From Flavobacteriales bacterium (GTDB lineage: Bacteria > Bacteroidota > Bacteroidia > Flavobacteriales_F > PHOS-HE28): a stretch of 64,000 bases of DNA. Under the pieces are notes generated by a model. It saw nothing but the letters and a program-made list of their open reading frames with translations. It did no database searches and was not told the DNA's origin. Both the position numbers and the translations under genes were made by a program. The DNA lies in NCBI GenBank assembly GCA_016718655.1, contig JADKCV010000005.1, forward strand, positions 170,658 to 234,657, written 5' to 3'. Below, one piece after another: positions 27,614-37,715 of the stretch (within the stretch, counting starts at the first letter, position 1; each line of letters starts with the position of its first letter).

Positions 27614-29287
27614 ATGCACACCATCGGCGCTTCCTTTTCCGGCGGTGGCTTCCGCGCCACGGCCTTCACCTTTGGCTGCCTGGACCTGCTGCACCATGCC
27701 CGCCTGGGTGAGCGCAGCCTCCTACAGCACGTGGCCTTCAGTTCCAGCACATCGGGCGGTAGCCTGGCCATGGCCTACCACGCCGTACGCTCGTACCGGG
27801 GCGACCCCTTCCCTGAGATCCTGGCTGGGCTTCGCACGCACATGGAGGGCGAAGCGCTACTGGCCGAGGCCATGCGCATCCTGGAGGAGGACGCAGCATG
27901 GGCGCAGCTTCCGGGCAAGAGCCGCAACCTCATCAACGCCTTCTCCATCGCGTACGACCAGCACTTGTTCAACGGTGCCACGCTCGGCCTGCTCGCGAAC
28001 AAGAGCGAGCGCCCCCCGATCGACCGCTATTGCTTCAACGCCACCGAGCTCAACCACGGGCTGTCGTTCCGCTTCGACCACAACGGAGATGCCAACACGA
28101 TCTCGGACGTGGGCAACAAGCGCCAGCATTTCGCGGCCGGCAGTGCGCCCCTTGCACACCAGTTGCGCATGGCGGATATCGCGGCCGCGTCAAGTTGTTT
28201 TCCCGTGGGTTTCGAACCGCTGGTCTTCCCCCACGACTTCGAGCCGGCACACGCGCCGGGCATAGGTGCCGCCTTGGTGGACGAGGACGATGTACCGCTG
28301 CCCCCCGCTGCACTCCCCTTCGGCATCGTGGACGGGGGTGCGGTGGACAACCAGGGCCTGCGCGGCCTGCAGATCGAGGCCGGACGTCGCACACAGCGCG
28401 GACTGGAACCCTTCGACCTGATGATCAGCTGCGATGTATCGAGCTTCCACATGAACGAGTATGAGGTGCCCGAACCCAAGGGAGCATGGAGCGGCGGATG
28501 GAAGGTGGGCCATGTGCTGATCGGGCTCCTGCTGGCAGCAGGGTGCATCGTGGCAGGGCTTGGTATCGCCCTGTGGCAAGGGGCTTGGGTGGCTGCCGCG
28601 GTGCTGGTGCCACCCGCAGCGCTTGTGGTGATCGGTGGCATCGCCGTGTGGCGTTCGTTCCGATCCATGGGCAGCGGATCATGGGTCCACATGGTGAAGC
28701 GTTACGCCCTACCACTGCTGGGCCACATGTCGCTACGCACGTTGCGCTACTTCGTCGTTCCGCGCCTGCGCATACTCGGCCTGTTGCTGAACAACGTGTT
28801 CATGAACGAGATCCGCCGACAGCAGTACCGCGCGTTGTATGAAGGGCAGCAGCCACGTGTACCCATCGTTGCCTGCATGGTCTATGAACTGTCCCAGAAG
28901 AACACCCGCCTGCGGATGCGCCGCATGGCCCAGCGCTTGGCGGAACTGAAGGAAGCCGTTCGCAAGGGCCAGCTCCCCGCGGACCGCATTCCACGCTGGG
29001 AGGCTGCCATAGCCGCTCTCCAGCCATCGCCCGCCATGATGCACGTGGCCGACAGCGCCGCCGAGATGCCCACCACCCTCTGGTTCGACACCGGCAATGC
29101 CCAACGCCTCGACCACCTGCTGGCCTGCGGCCGCTTCACCCTCTGCTACAACCTGCTGGTGCACCTGGCGGACGAGGAAGCGCAGGTGGACCAACTGACG
29201 GCCAACAAACAAAAGCTACGCGAACAGCTCCTGCGCTTTTGGCAGCTCTTCCTCGACCACCCCACCGCACCCCTACCCAACCCATGA
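27614..29287 (+). CDS. Membrane-embedded patatin-like phospholipase
   Basis: 557 residues. The oxyanion loop is SFSGGGFRATAF near residues 7-18. The nucleophile elbow aligns at SSSTSGGSLAM, with Ser47 as the likely nucleophile, but the first Gly of GxSxG is Ser here. The catalytic Asp is in VDGGAVDNQG near residue 239. After the patatin domain there are two probable membrane spans (about 297-315 and 322-345: VLIGLLLAAGCIVAGLGIAL and AAVLVPPAALVVIGGIAVW), then a helical C-terminal part to residue 557. The expected activity is hydrolysis of membrane lipids, anchored from the cytoplasmic side. The stop overlaps the next start (ATGA), so translation is probably coupled. Confidence 0.8.
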   Translation: MHTIGASFSGGGFRATAFTFGCLDLLHHARLGERSLLQHVAFSSSTSGGSLAMAYHAVRSYRGDPFPEILAGLRTHMEGEALLAEAMRILEEDAAWAQLPGKSRNLINAFSIAYDQHLFNGATLGLLANKSERPPIDRYCFNATELNHGLSFRFDHNGDANTISDVGNKRQHFAAGSAPLAHQLRMADIAAASSCFPVGFEPLVFPHDFEPAHAPGIGAALVDEDDVPLPPAALPFGIVDGGAVDNQGLRGLQIEAGRRTQRGLEPFDLMISCDVSSFHMNEYEVPEPKGAWSGGWKVGHVLIGLLLAAGCIVAGLGIALWQGAWVAAAVLVPPAALVVIGGIAVWRSFRSMGSGSWVHMVKRYALPLLGHMSLRTLRYFVVPRLRILGLLLNNVFMNEIRRQQYRALYEGQQPRVPIVACMVYELSQKNTRLRMRRMAQRLAELKEAVRKGQLPADRIPRWEAAIAALQPSPAMMHVADSAAEMPTTLWFDTGNAQRLDHLLACGRFTLCYNLLVHLADEEAQVDQLTANKQKLREQLLRFWQLFLDHPTAPLPNP

Positions 29288-32200
29288 ACACCCTGCCCAC
29301 CACCCTGCGCCGACCCACCCTGCTGGCCGCGCTCCTGCTCGCCACCCTCGCACCACCCCGCGCACTCGCGCAGACCCGCGCCGTCTTCAACCAAAGCGTC
29401 GACAAGCGCTACGCCTGGTTGGGCAACGACGCTGAGGTGGTGGACTTCGAGACCGAGATGCTCGACCTCATCAACAGCGCCACCACCAGCATCGATGTGG
29501 CCACCATGAGCTTCAGCCTCACCAACATCGCCGACGCGCTCGCCACCAAGGCAGCGGCAGGAGTGAACGTGCGCATCATCACCAACAGTGGCCACCGCGC
29601 ACAGGTCGGCAGCCTTCAGGCCCTGCGCGGCCCTTGCCAGATGGCCGACAACAACCTGCCCGCCCTGCTGCACCGCATCAACTTTCAAGAGGATGCCGGC
29701 GCCGCGCCACCCGGTTACCTGAAGGACGATGGCGCCGTGTTCGGGCCCCGTGGCGGTGGTCTCTCCTACGGCTGGAGCGTGGACCAACGTACGCGCGTGG
29801 TGAGCCGAGGCCGGTATACCAACCCCTTGCTCGACGACCTTTTCAGCGCGCGCAACAATGCGGAATACCGCTGGGAGATCGCCCTACCACCCGGGCACTA
29901 CTACGTGCTCGCTGTGGTGGGCGACCCCGACTTCGGTACCAAGAACCATGTGCGGGTGGAAGGGCAAGAAGTGTTGAACCGCGGTACGTTCTGGTACGAG
30001 AACTGCGGGCCTGCCGAGTTCAAGGGCAGCAATGTGGAAGGCGGAGAAAGCGACGGGAACCCGAGTGCTGCACGCATCAACGTGACCGACGGACGACTGA
30101 CCGTGGTGGTGGGTGAGAACAACGCGGCCAGTACCAACTTCTCCACCCTCTGCTTCCTGGAGATCTACAAGGCGGACGATGCGCAGCCCTTGGGCGACAC
30201 CAGCTACGAGGACGGCGACGACCATGAGGTGCAGGAGCGGCAGCTGCACCACAGCAAGTTCATCCTGGTGGATGCCGGCACCCCCAGCGCCGTACTGTGG
30301 AACAGTTCGGGCAACCTCACCGGCGGTGCGACAGGGTTCTCGGAGGATGCCATCATCACCCGCGAAGCCGCCATCTGCAACGCCTTCCGCGCACAGTTCG
30401 ACCAGCAGTGGGGCGGCGCCAGCGGCAGCATCCCCAACCCTGCCTCCTCCAACTTCGGCACCTATAAGGCCAGCAATGCGGTGGATGTGTTCGTAGGCAC
30501 ACTCCCTTGGAAGCTGCGCTTCTCCCCCTCCATCACCGGCGCCGCAGGCTACGACATGGCCGATGAGGTGAACGACCATGTGAACGGCGCCACGCGCAAC
30601 CTCGTGTTCTGCCTGGAGCAGTTCACCACCAGCGGTGGATCGCGCGGGTTCGATGGACCCGGCCGCACGCGCAACACCACGATCCCCGCCAAACTCGGTA
30701 CGCCCGGTTTCAAGGTGCTCGGCCTAGGTGGTGGCGACGATTTCAACCCACCCCCCTGGTCCATGTTCCCCAACGCACAGGTCGGGCATTCCGAGGTGGA
30801 GTTCGATGCCACCGCCCCCTGGCCCATCCACAACAAATACCTCCTGCGCGATGCGCTGCACGACAGCCGTTCGCGCGGCGATGGACAGGTGCTCTGCGGC
30901 AGCATGAACTGGAGCCAGAGCGGCATGCACTTCAACGATGAGGCCACGCTGTTCATCGGCGACCCAGCCATCGCCAACCAGTACCTGCAACACGCCATGG
31001 CCCGGTTGCGCGAGAGCGGCATCGAACCCGATCGCCGTGTGGACCTGGTGCTGGTGCTGGACCGCAGCACGAGCATGAACCAACTGAGCGCGGACGGCAG
31101 CACCACCAAGATGGCCGCCAGCCGCACCGCCGCCAAGCTCTTCCTGGATGCGCTCATCACCGGTTCGGGGCACCGCGTGGGGCTGGTGAAGTTCGGGCGC
31201 GAGGTGGAGGCATTCGTGCCGCCGGTAACACCGCTGCCTTTCACCACCGGTGTGCAAAGCGACCACAAGGACCGCGTCGACCTCATCCAGGCCACCCTGC
31301 CCATCGGTGGTGCCACCTGTTACGGACTTGCCTTGCAGGAGGCGATGGACCAACTGGGCGCACTGCCCACGCCCAACCGCCGCGTCATCCACTTCTTCAC
31401 CGATGGCAACGAGAACCAGGCGCCGATGTCCAGCACCAAATTGGCCGCGTTGCAAGGCATGGGCATCGAAGTGCACAGCACCGCCTTCGGTGGCGCCAGC
31501 GACAACCTGGACCCGCTCGAAGCCCTGGCCACGGCCACCGGCGGAAGCTTCGCACAAACCACCCTCAACACCTCGACCTCAACAAGCGCTTCGCCGAAGT
31601 GGCTCGTAACGCCATGCGCCTGGATGTGGCGCTGGACCCGCGCTACACCTTCACCAAGGGCAGCACCCAACAGGAGACCGTGGTGGTGGATGCCAGCGCC
31701 CAAAGCGTGCAGTTCATTACCAGCTGGGAGGCCCGCGCCGGTGATGCGGTACACCTCGCGGTGAACGCGCCCGATGGCAGCGCGCTGGTGGCCGGCAACC
31801 CCGGAGTGCGCGAAAGCCGTGGACCCGGCTACCGCATCCTGCACGTGGACCTCAACGTGTGGGGCGGCGCGCGCGAAGGCGATTGGACCGTGCTGTTGAG
31901 CACCGCCAAACCCAAACGCAAGTCCTTCCTCGTGGACCTGATGGTCCACACCGACAGCGACCTGGACCTGCAGTCCGAACTGTTGCCGTTGAGCGCCGAG
32001 AAAGCGCAGCTGCTGGCCCGCCTGCTCCACCAGGGCGAACCGGTGCATGGCGGCACCATCAGCGCCACCCTGCACACCCCGCTCACCACCAAGAACATCC
32101 CCGCCCGCACCGTGGAACTGCAGCTGTATGACGATGGGCAGCATGATGACGGTGCCGCCAAGGACGGCCTCTACGGCGCCATCGCACCCCTCGAAGGACC

Positions 32201-32378
32201 CGGCCAACATGCCTTCCACCTGGTGGCCACCGCCGAAGTGAAAGGCGGCAACGGCCCCTTGAAGGTGCGCCGCGAAACACACCTCCACCACCACCTGCCC
32301 GGCGCGGGCAGCAAGGAACCCAACCCCGAACCCACCAAGGTGAAGAAGCCGTGTTTCCTGAAGAAGGGAGCTCGGTAA
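29284..32378 (+). CDS. Exported PLD-vWA protein with inserted beta domain (frameshifted)
   Basis: Signal peptide (TLLAALLLATLAPPRALAQ). The first PLD half begins around VDFETEMLDLINSATTSI. It is split by an inserted beta domain at about 145-300 (PPGHYYVLAVVGDPDFG, VRVEGQEV), resembling malectin or carbohydrate-binding folds. HKD motif 1 is HHSKFILVDAG; motif 2 is PIHNKYLLRDA...CGSMNWSQSG near 520. A vWA domain with MIDAS LVLDRSTSMN starts near 595. One missing base near 31575 shifts the frame; adding it gives SFAQTTLQHLDLNKRFAEVA and continues through a beta-rich C-terminal region to 32378, about 1,030 residues. Probably secreted to the periplasm or surface. Phospholipase or nuclease activity is inferred. 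Confidence 0.75.
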
Positions 32379-32415
32379 CGCCAACACTCGACCAACCACC
32401 AACCCACACACCCAC

Positions 32416-33996
32416 ATGCCCATCCCCTTGCACCCGCCCCGTCCCGGACGATCGGACGACCTCTATGTCCTGGACCACCCGGACAGCCCCACCGCTGCAC
32501 CCGACCTGCCCACCACCGACCACGCGATGGCGCAGTTCAGGCCTTCGTTCCTGCAGCACACCTTCGCCACGGTCGCCCGCCAACGGGGATTGGACGTGCT
32601 GCACGCACAACGCCCGTGGGGCAGCATCTCGCTCCCACCCTTGCTCGCCGCCGTGGCCGCGGAACATACCGGTCCCATGGACTTCCTGGCGATGGGTACG
32701 GCGCTGGAACTGCAACTGCACACACCCACCATCGTGGCGTTGCATCCTGCGGTGAATGACCAGGTGCCTGACACCACCACGGCGGACCACCTGGCCCGGC
32801 GTGGCATGGCGCAGGCCATGACCTGCGAGGTGCGCTGGCAACTGTCCGTGAACCTCTTCCGTGCACCACGGCCCGACGCGGTCGCGTCAACCGCACGGCG
32901 TGGCGACGCAGCGCGGGGCACAGCGGCCCTCTTCGATGCGAGCGACATGCCCTTCGAACTGAGCGGTGACCTCAACGGCCCACCTCCGGTGCCCCGCGGT
33001 GACCGCACCACGTTGGGCCTAGGCACAGTACGCATGCGCATGACCCTGCACGTCGTCGACATCGGGCAGGCCCACCAGCTGTGGGTGGCCCTGGATACCG
33101 CACACATGGAAGCGTCCATCACCTCCGCCGATCCCGCCATCACCGAATTCTGCGGAAACCCCGAAGGGGCACACCTACTCACGCAGGCCATCGCCACCTG
33201 GCGCGCCGCCAATGACGTGCGCATCACCCCCGTGCTGATGATGGGGGGTGACCTCGCATCCACCCAACTCCCGCATACGGCCTGGGGACCGCTGACCGCA
33301 CACGCTGCGGTGACCACGGACCAGCTTGGTAGCCTGCTCTGCCTCGGCGTTCGCGGCACGGGCCAGCCCGCCGATGGGCAACCCCGCTCCTTCCTCGGCA
33401 ACAAGGAGTTCGCCTACTACCTCACCGAGCACCTCTTCTCGCCCTTGCTCCAAGCGCGTTGGCGCCTGCACGCCCCCCGGCAGACCCTGGTGCGCGATGT
33501 GGAGTTCGAGGCGCCCCTGAGCGAAGGCAGCAGTGCCACCGGCATGGCACGGGCACGCCTGAGCATCACCCTCCATCCGCAATTGGAACGCTGTGCCATC
33601 ATCGTCACCGATGCCACCTCGCCGGACCGCCTGCAACTGGCCGGCACCCAGACCGTGCAACTGCTGCGTTACTGGGATCCGAACGGGGACCGGGTGGAGG
33701 ACCTCGGTGAACTGGGCGAGGCCCAGGAGATGGCCATGCGCTTCGCCCTGCGCCTGTTCGACCGGCCCGCCGATGACCCCCCGCAGACCCTGGACCCCTC
33801 CGTGGCCGCGGCCATCCGGGCCACCGTCCTGCCCCTCTACCTGCCCTTCCACGGCAGCCTGCCGCTCTCCAAGCTCTCCGGCGCCACTTCCGCACCGCTG
33901 CGCGCCTTCGTGGTACGCTGGAACCTCCACCGACCCAAGCCACAGCGCCCCGCCGCTACTGCACAAGCGGATGTCGCCAACGCCATCCTGTACTAA
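32416..33996 (+). CDS. Operon protein of unknown function
   Basis: 526 residues, no signal peptide. I recognise no family. It has alternating amphipathic beta-like stretches, such as LGTVRMRMTLHVVDIGQ and GMARARLSITLHPQLER, and a segment FLGNKEFAYYLTEHLFSPLL. The overall pattern faintly recalls lipid-binding (TULIP-like or P47-type) proteins; this is weak and unverified. It lies 37 bases after the PLD-vWA gene and 20 before the next, inside the operon, so it is likely a component or partner of the system. Confidence 0.65.
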   Translation: MPIPLHPPRPGRSDDLYVLDHPDSPTAAPDLPTTDHAMAQFRPSFLQHTFATVARQRGLDVLHAQRPWGSISLPPLLAAVAAEHTGPMDFLAMGTALELQLHTPTIVALHPAVNDQVPDTTTADHLARRGMAQAMTCEVRWQLSVNLFRAPRPDAVASTARRGDAARGTAALFDASDMPFELSGDLNGPPPVPRGDRTTLGLGTVRMRMTLHVVDIGQAHQLWVALDTAHMEASITSADPAITEFCGNPEGAHLLTQAIATWRAANDVRITPVLMMGGDLASTQLPHTAWGPLTAHAAVTTDQLGSLLCLGVRGTGQPADGQPRSFLGNKEFAYYLTEHLFSPLLQARWRLHAPRQTLVRDVEFEAPLSEGSSATGMARARLSITLHPQLERCAIIVTDATSPDRLQLAGTQTVQLLRYWDPNGDRVEDLGELGEAQEMAMRFALRLFDRPADDPPQTLDPSVAAAIRATVLPLYLPFHGSLPLSKLSGATSAPLRAFVVRWNLHRPKPQRPAATAQADVANAILY

Positions 33997-34016
33997 CGCC
34001 ACAACGATCCAGACCC

Positions 34017-35111
34017 ATGCCCAGCATCACCACCGCTCAACGCTTGCAACAGGCCTTGCGCGACACCGCCGGCAAATGCCCCGTGGCACCCGCCAACCAC
34101 CAGCTCCTGCGCCACCAGGGCGATACCGTGTTCCGCAGTGCCGACGAGCTCCTCGGCTACCACCGCTACCGCCGCAGCGCCGGTGCCTTCAAGGCCCGTA
34201 ACAAAGGCGCCTCCATCGCCTTCGAGCAGAGCGCCCTGGCACAGAGCAAGAGCGCACTGCGCAGTGCCGGTTCCCTCTCCCGCTCCGCCATGACCGTGCT
34301 GCAACAAGCCACCCACACCGGCTGGCTGCACGAGGTACACAGCAACTTCACCGCGGCCGTCGCCACCTCCGGCGAGGTGCAGGTGGCCGACCTCTGGCGC
34401 CAAGTGCGCAACGACCCCGCCTTCGCCACCCACCTGGCCCAACTGGGGCTAGGTGCCGATGTGCTCACCGCCTGCGATGAACACCTCGCCACCGCCCAGG
34501 GCAGCGTAGTGGAGCGCAACGGTGCGCTCGTCATGCGGCAGGGTAGCGCGCCTGAGATCGTGCTCGGCGGCATGCCCCAAGGCCGCCCGCGCACCGTGGT
34601 GGACCTGCTGCAACGTGGCGGTGCCGCAGCCCTCATGGACCATGTCATCGCCGGTCGTCCCGGCCCGGGGCCCACCCTCACCGTGCCAGCCGACCGCATC
34701 CCCGTGGATGCCTTCGTGGCCGCGGGCATCGCCCTGGCCAGCAAACAAGTGGCCGACCACACCCGGCGCATGGAGGACACCGGCGTGGCCACCTACGAAG
34801 GCAACGACCCCGCCACCATCCTCTTCATCATCGGCGTGGTGCTGCTCATTGCCGGTGCCATCGGTTCCTTCGCCACCTGCGACAGCGACAACACCACGCT
34901 CTACAACCCCGACCTCTGCATCGCCAGCCAGATCGCCCTGTTCCTGGGCCTGGTGCTCATGGGCGTGGGTGGTTGGGCGCTGCTCACCAACGCCGCCGCC
35001 ACCGCCGGTATCGCCGGCCTCGCGTTCGGCGCGGGCTTCCCGGTGCTGCTGCTCGCCGTGCTCGGCTTCGAGGCCGCCATCGATGTGGACATCACCGTGG
35101 ACGACTTCTAG
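34017..35111 (+). CDS. Operon protein with C-terminal membrane domain, unknown function
   Basis: 364 residues. Residues 1-250 are soluble and Ala/His rich with helices (LQQALRDTAG, SKSALRSAGSLSRSAMTVLQQA). The last 110 residues hold three probable membrane spans: ATILFIIGVVLLIAGAIGSF, IALFLGLVLMGVGGWALL and AGLAFGAGFPVLLLAVLGF. It ends VDITVDDF. No family is recognised. A glycine-rich hydrophobic C-terminus could be a pore or anchor; speculation. It sits 11 bases before the JAMM peptidase gene. Confidence 0.65.
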   Translation: MPSITTAQRLQQALRDTAGKCPVAPANHQLLRHQGDTVFRSADELLGYHRYRRSAGAFKARNKGASIAFEQSALAQSKSALRSAGSLSRSAMTVLQQATHTGWLHEVHSNFTAAVATSGEVQVADLWRQVRNDPAFATHLAQLGLGADVLTACDEHLATAQGSVVERNGALVMRQGSAPEIVLGGMPQGRPRTVVDLLQRGGAAALMDHVIAGRPGPGPTLTVPADRIPVDAFVAAGIALASKQVADHTRRMEDTGVATYEGNDPATILFIIGVVLLIAGAIGSFATCDSDNTTLYNPDLCIASQIALFLGLVLMGVGGWALLTNAAATAGIAGLAFGAGFPVLLLAVLGFEAAIDVDITVDDF

Positions 35112-35122
35112 CCACCCCGCCC

Positions 35123-35562
35123 ATGCACCTGCCCCCCACTGTGCTGCGTGCCCTCCAGAAGCACTACCACCGCGACCTTCCGCGGGAGTGTTGCGGTTTC
35201 CTCCTGGGCACGCGGCACAGCGACGGGTGGTCGTACACAGCGCCTTGCCGCTGTTGAACGCCGAACCCGGCACCGGCGCCTTCGCACTCTCCGACGCCGA
35301 ACTGCGGCGCGCGCACCGGCATGCCCAACATGTCGGCTTGCAACTCCTCGCCCTCTACCACAGCCACCCCAGCGGCGCAGCACACCCCAGCACCGCCGAT
35401 GCCGAGGTGATGGCCCGATCGGAATGGCCTTGGCTCATCCTCACTGCTGCGGGTGCGGATGGGGCGGTGGAGGTGCGCTGGGGCGATGCAGATGCGGAGC
35501 AACATCGCGTGATGGATAAAGAACAGGTGATGCAAGGCGACCGAGTTGGCGTGGATCACTGA
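35123..35562 (+). CDS. JAMM/MPN-family metallopeptidase (frameshifted)
   Basis: The start MHLPPTVLRALQKHYHRDLP leads to RECCGFLLG, whose Glu is the first JAMM residue. Near 35225 one base is missing; restoring it joins to VVVHSALPLLNAEPG. The downstream motif HSHPSGAAHPSTADAE is a perfect JAMM zinc site (HxH, then S and D). Total about 147 residues, the usual size of bacterial stand-alone M67/Mec-like isopeptidases that cleave sulphur-carrier or ubiquitin-like conjugates. No E1, E2 or ubiquitin-like gene is visible nearby. It is the last gene of the operon. The frameshift is probably an artefact, since both halves are well conserved in motif. Confidence 0.75.
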
Positions 35563-35788
35563 ACGCACGATGAACTCCACGAACAGTCGTCGTCGAAAGA
35601 ACTGGACCACCTGGGGATGAATACCTGATGCTCCTGTACTTCACCCCTATCCGTGGTAGCGTGTCTGGATCATTGTCAACTACCCATACGAAGCGCAAAT
35701 GCATCACGAGGGCCACCTGTTCGTTGCATCAACAGGGCAAAGAACACGCTGGTAAAATGACGGAACTTTCAAAACCTACACGACTATC

Positions 35789-36501
35789 ATGACCGCTGAA
35801 GAGATCGCATTGATGCGCGAGTTGCTGCTGAAACCTGATACGAGTTCCATACAGGCCTTATGGAATGTCGGGGCTGCATTGATCGGGCCCTGGCCGGTGG
35901 CGTCGCCACCTACTTCGTATCACGCTCCTTGCGAAAGCGTGATACCACCTTCGCATTGTATGAAGAGCTGAACGGCGAGGACATGAGCGCAGTGCGCGAT
36001 GCAGCCTACCGAAGATTCATTATGCTGACCAAGGACGACATGAACGCGGCTTCGGACGACCCGACTAACAACATTGAGAACATATCCATCTGGCGTATCT
36101 ACCGCTTCTATACCAAGCTGGAACTACTGCGCGAGAAAGGCGAACTCAGGAATGAACACCTATCGAGCCTATTCGGTAAACTGTACCTCTGGTGGTGGCA
36201 CGTTCTACTTCAGCCGGGATACCAGAATTCCACCTGGGGCGGTATAATACCGCTTAAGAGCCTGTACGATGCCCTAAAGCAGGCCGAGGACCACGGAACC
36301 TCCGACGACTGGAAGACATGGGAAAAGCATGCTCAGGAAGAACGCACCCGTATGGAGGAGCTGCGTAAAGCGTACCACGCGGACGCGGGCAAAGTGGGTA
36401 ACCTACCCCGTGAGGTCCTTGTGAGCATCAGCTTGCCAGCCCCACCAAACAAAGCCACTGCTATTGTGAAAGACCCACCAAACCCCGCGGCGGCAACTTG
36501 A
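35789..36501 (+). CDS. Membrane-anchored protein of unknown function (frameshifted)
   Basis: The start MTAEEIALMRELLLKPDTS leads to a membrane span (ALWNVGAALIG...ALAGGVATYFVS). One missing base near 35885 (GGGCCC, expected about GGCGCCC) breaks the frame; after it, SRSLRKRDTTFALYEELNG continues to 36501, about 237 residues. The C-terminal part is charged and helical, like DUF4760-type proteins; not certain. Lower GC than the preceding operon, which suggests separate acquisition. Confidence 0.6.
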
Positions 36502-36710
36502 AGAAATAGCGACGGCCCGCGAGTGCACTCCCCTGGGGTGACTACCGCACCAGCGTGGATGCCATCGAGGCCGCTACCGGCCTCGACCTCCTCTACCGCA
36601 TCCCCGCCGCCGTGCAAGCGGAGCTGGAGGCGGGGGTGCAAATGAGGCCAACGAGGTGCCAGCGACTAACGTATTGACTTGAAACGAATATCCCTATGCC
36701 GAGAATGACA

Positions 36711-37436
36711 TCAAGGATTCTGGTCTGGCAGGGAAGCGGAGGTGGTACTTAATGACGACAACATACAATCCAGGCTATGATCCATTGCATCTATGTCATC
36801 GGCATGCAACTCATTCATAAGCATCCAGAACATTGGTGGATCCAACTCAATAAGATCACTCCACGTCAAATTGTATTGATCCAGTGGATGAGCGGGGGCT
36901 TTCTTCGGTGATGATGCCGCTAACAAAAGGTCGCTGAACACTTTGTAGCCAACTCCGATGATAATTGCAGATCGGGCACAGTGTCTTAACGTGGCCCACT
37001 TGGGCTTCGCACGGAGCTCAACGTAAGCGTGCCCTACCTCATACACTTTGATAGCCTTCCCAGTGACAGCCAGCCAAGTCTCCAGTTCACCCATTATGCC
37101 CATAGTCGGTGTGAATCCGGAGGGGGCCAGTTCATTTCCCCACTCCCGAAGGAGCCCTGCCGAGTCAGAATGGGACGATGCTAGCCCGAACAATGAATCC
37201 AATTCGGACGTCAGACTACTGTCTACGCAACTGAACCGAGCAGCTACAATAAGCAGCTGGATGTTCTTTTCCCGCTCTTCAAGGGACCAGTTCGCTGTGG
37301 TTGGATTATCAAGCAGTGCAATACACTGCTCTGCTTTTGCTGTGATCCGATCGTATTCCACGTCTCGGGTCACGTTTTGCGGCCGGTCTGTTGAGCACGC
37401 CCCGGCGGCCAATAAGATCACCAGTTTCCAGCGCAT
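36711..37436 (-). CDS. Lipoprotein of unknown function
   Basis: 241 residues. The N-terminus MRWKLVILLAAGACSTD has a lipobox (LAAGAC) with Cys14 as the lipidation site. The body is mostly helical with scattered cysteines, and I recognise no family. GC is clearly lower than in the neighbouring high-GC operon, consistent with acquired DNA. About 280 bases without a gene separate it from the methyltransferase gene upstream; I see nothing in them. Confidence 0.65.
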   Translation of the reverse strand: MRWKLVILLAAGACSTDRPQNVTRDVEYDRITAKAEQCIALLDNPTTANWSLEEREKNIQLLIVAARFSCVDSSLTSELDSLFGLASSHSDSAGLLREWGNELAPSGFTPTMGIMGELETWLAVTGKAIKVYEVGHAYVELRAKPKWATLRHCARSAIIIGVGYKVFSDLLLAASSPKKAPAHPLDQYNLTWSDLIELDPPMFWMLMNELHADDIDAMDHSLDCMLSSLSTTSASLPDQNP

Positions 37437-37715
37437 GTTCCAAAGTGTTTTGGTGAGATGACGGGTACGCTCATCAAGTTAGGGCAGGAATGAGCACGAC
37501 TACCGACCCCTTGCCACTCGCATTGCTCTCGATACACGTTCGCTTTGCTGAAATTCCGTCTCCTTGCCAGTGTAATGTAGGGGTCAAATGGCCAAGGGAA
37601 ATTCAAGCCAAGACTTGAGGCGGACTTCCGGCAGAGATCACTGAACCTACAGCTACATGGTCTGCAGATAGTGGGCCGACGGAGTAGACTAGGAACGCCG
37701 GTTTGTGAATAGCAC

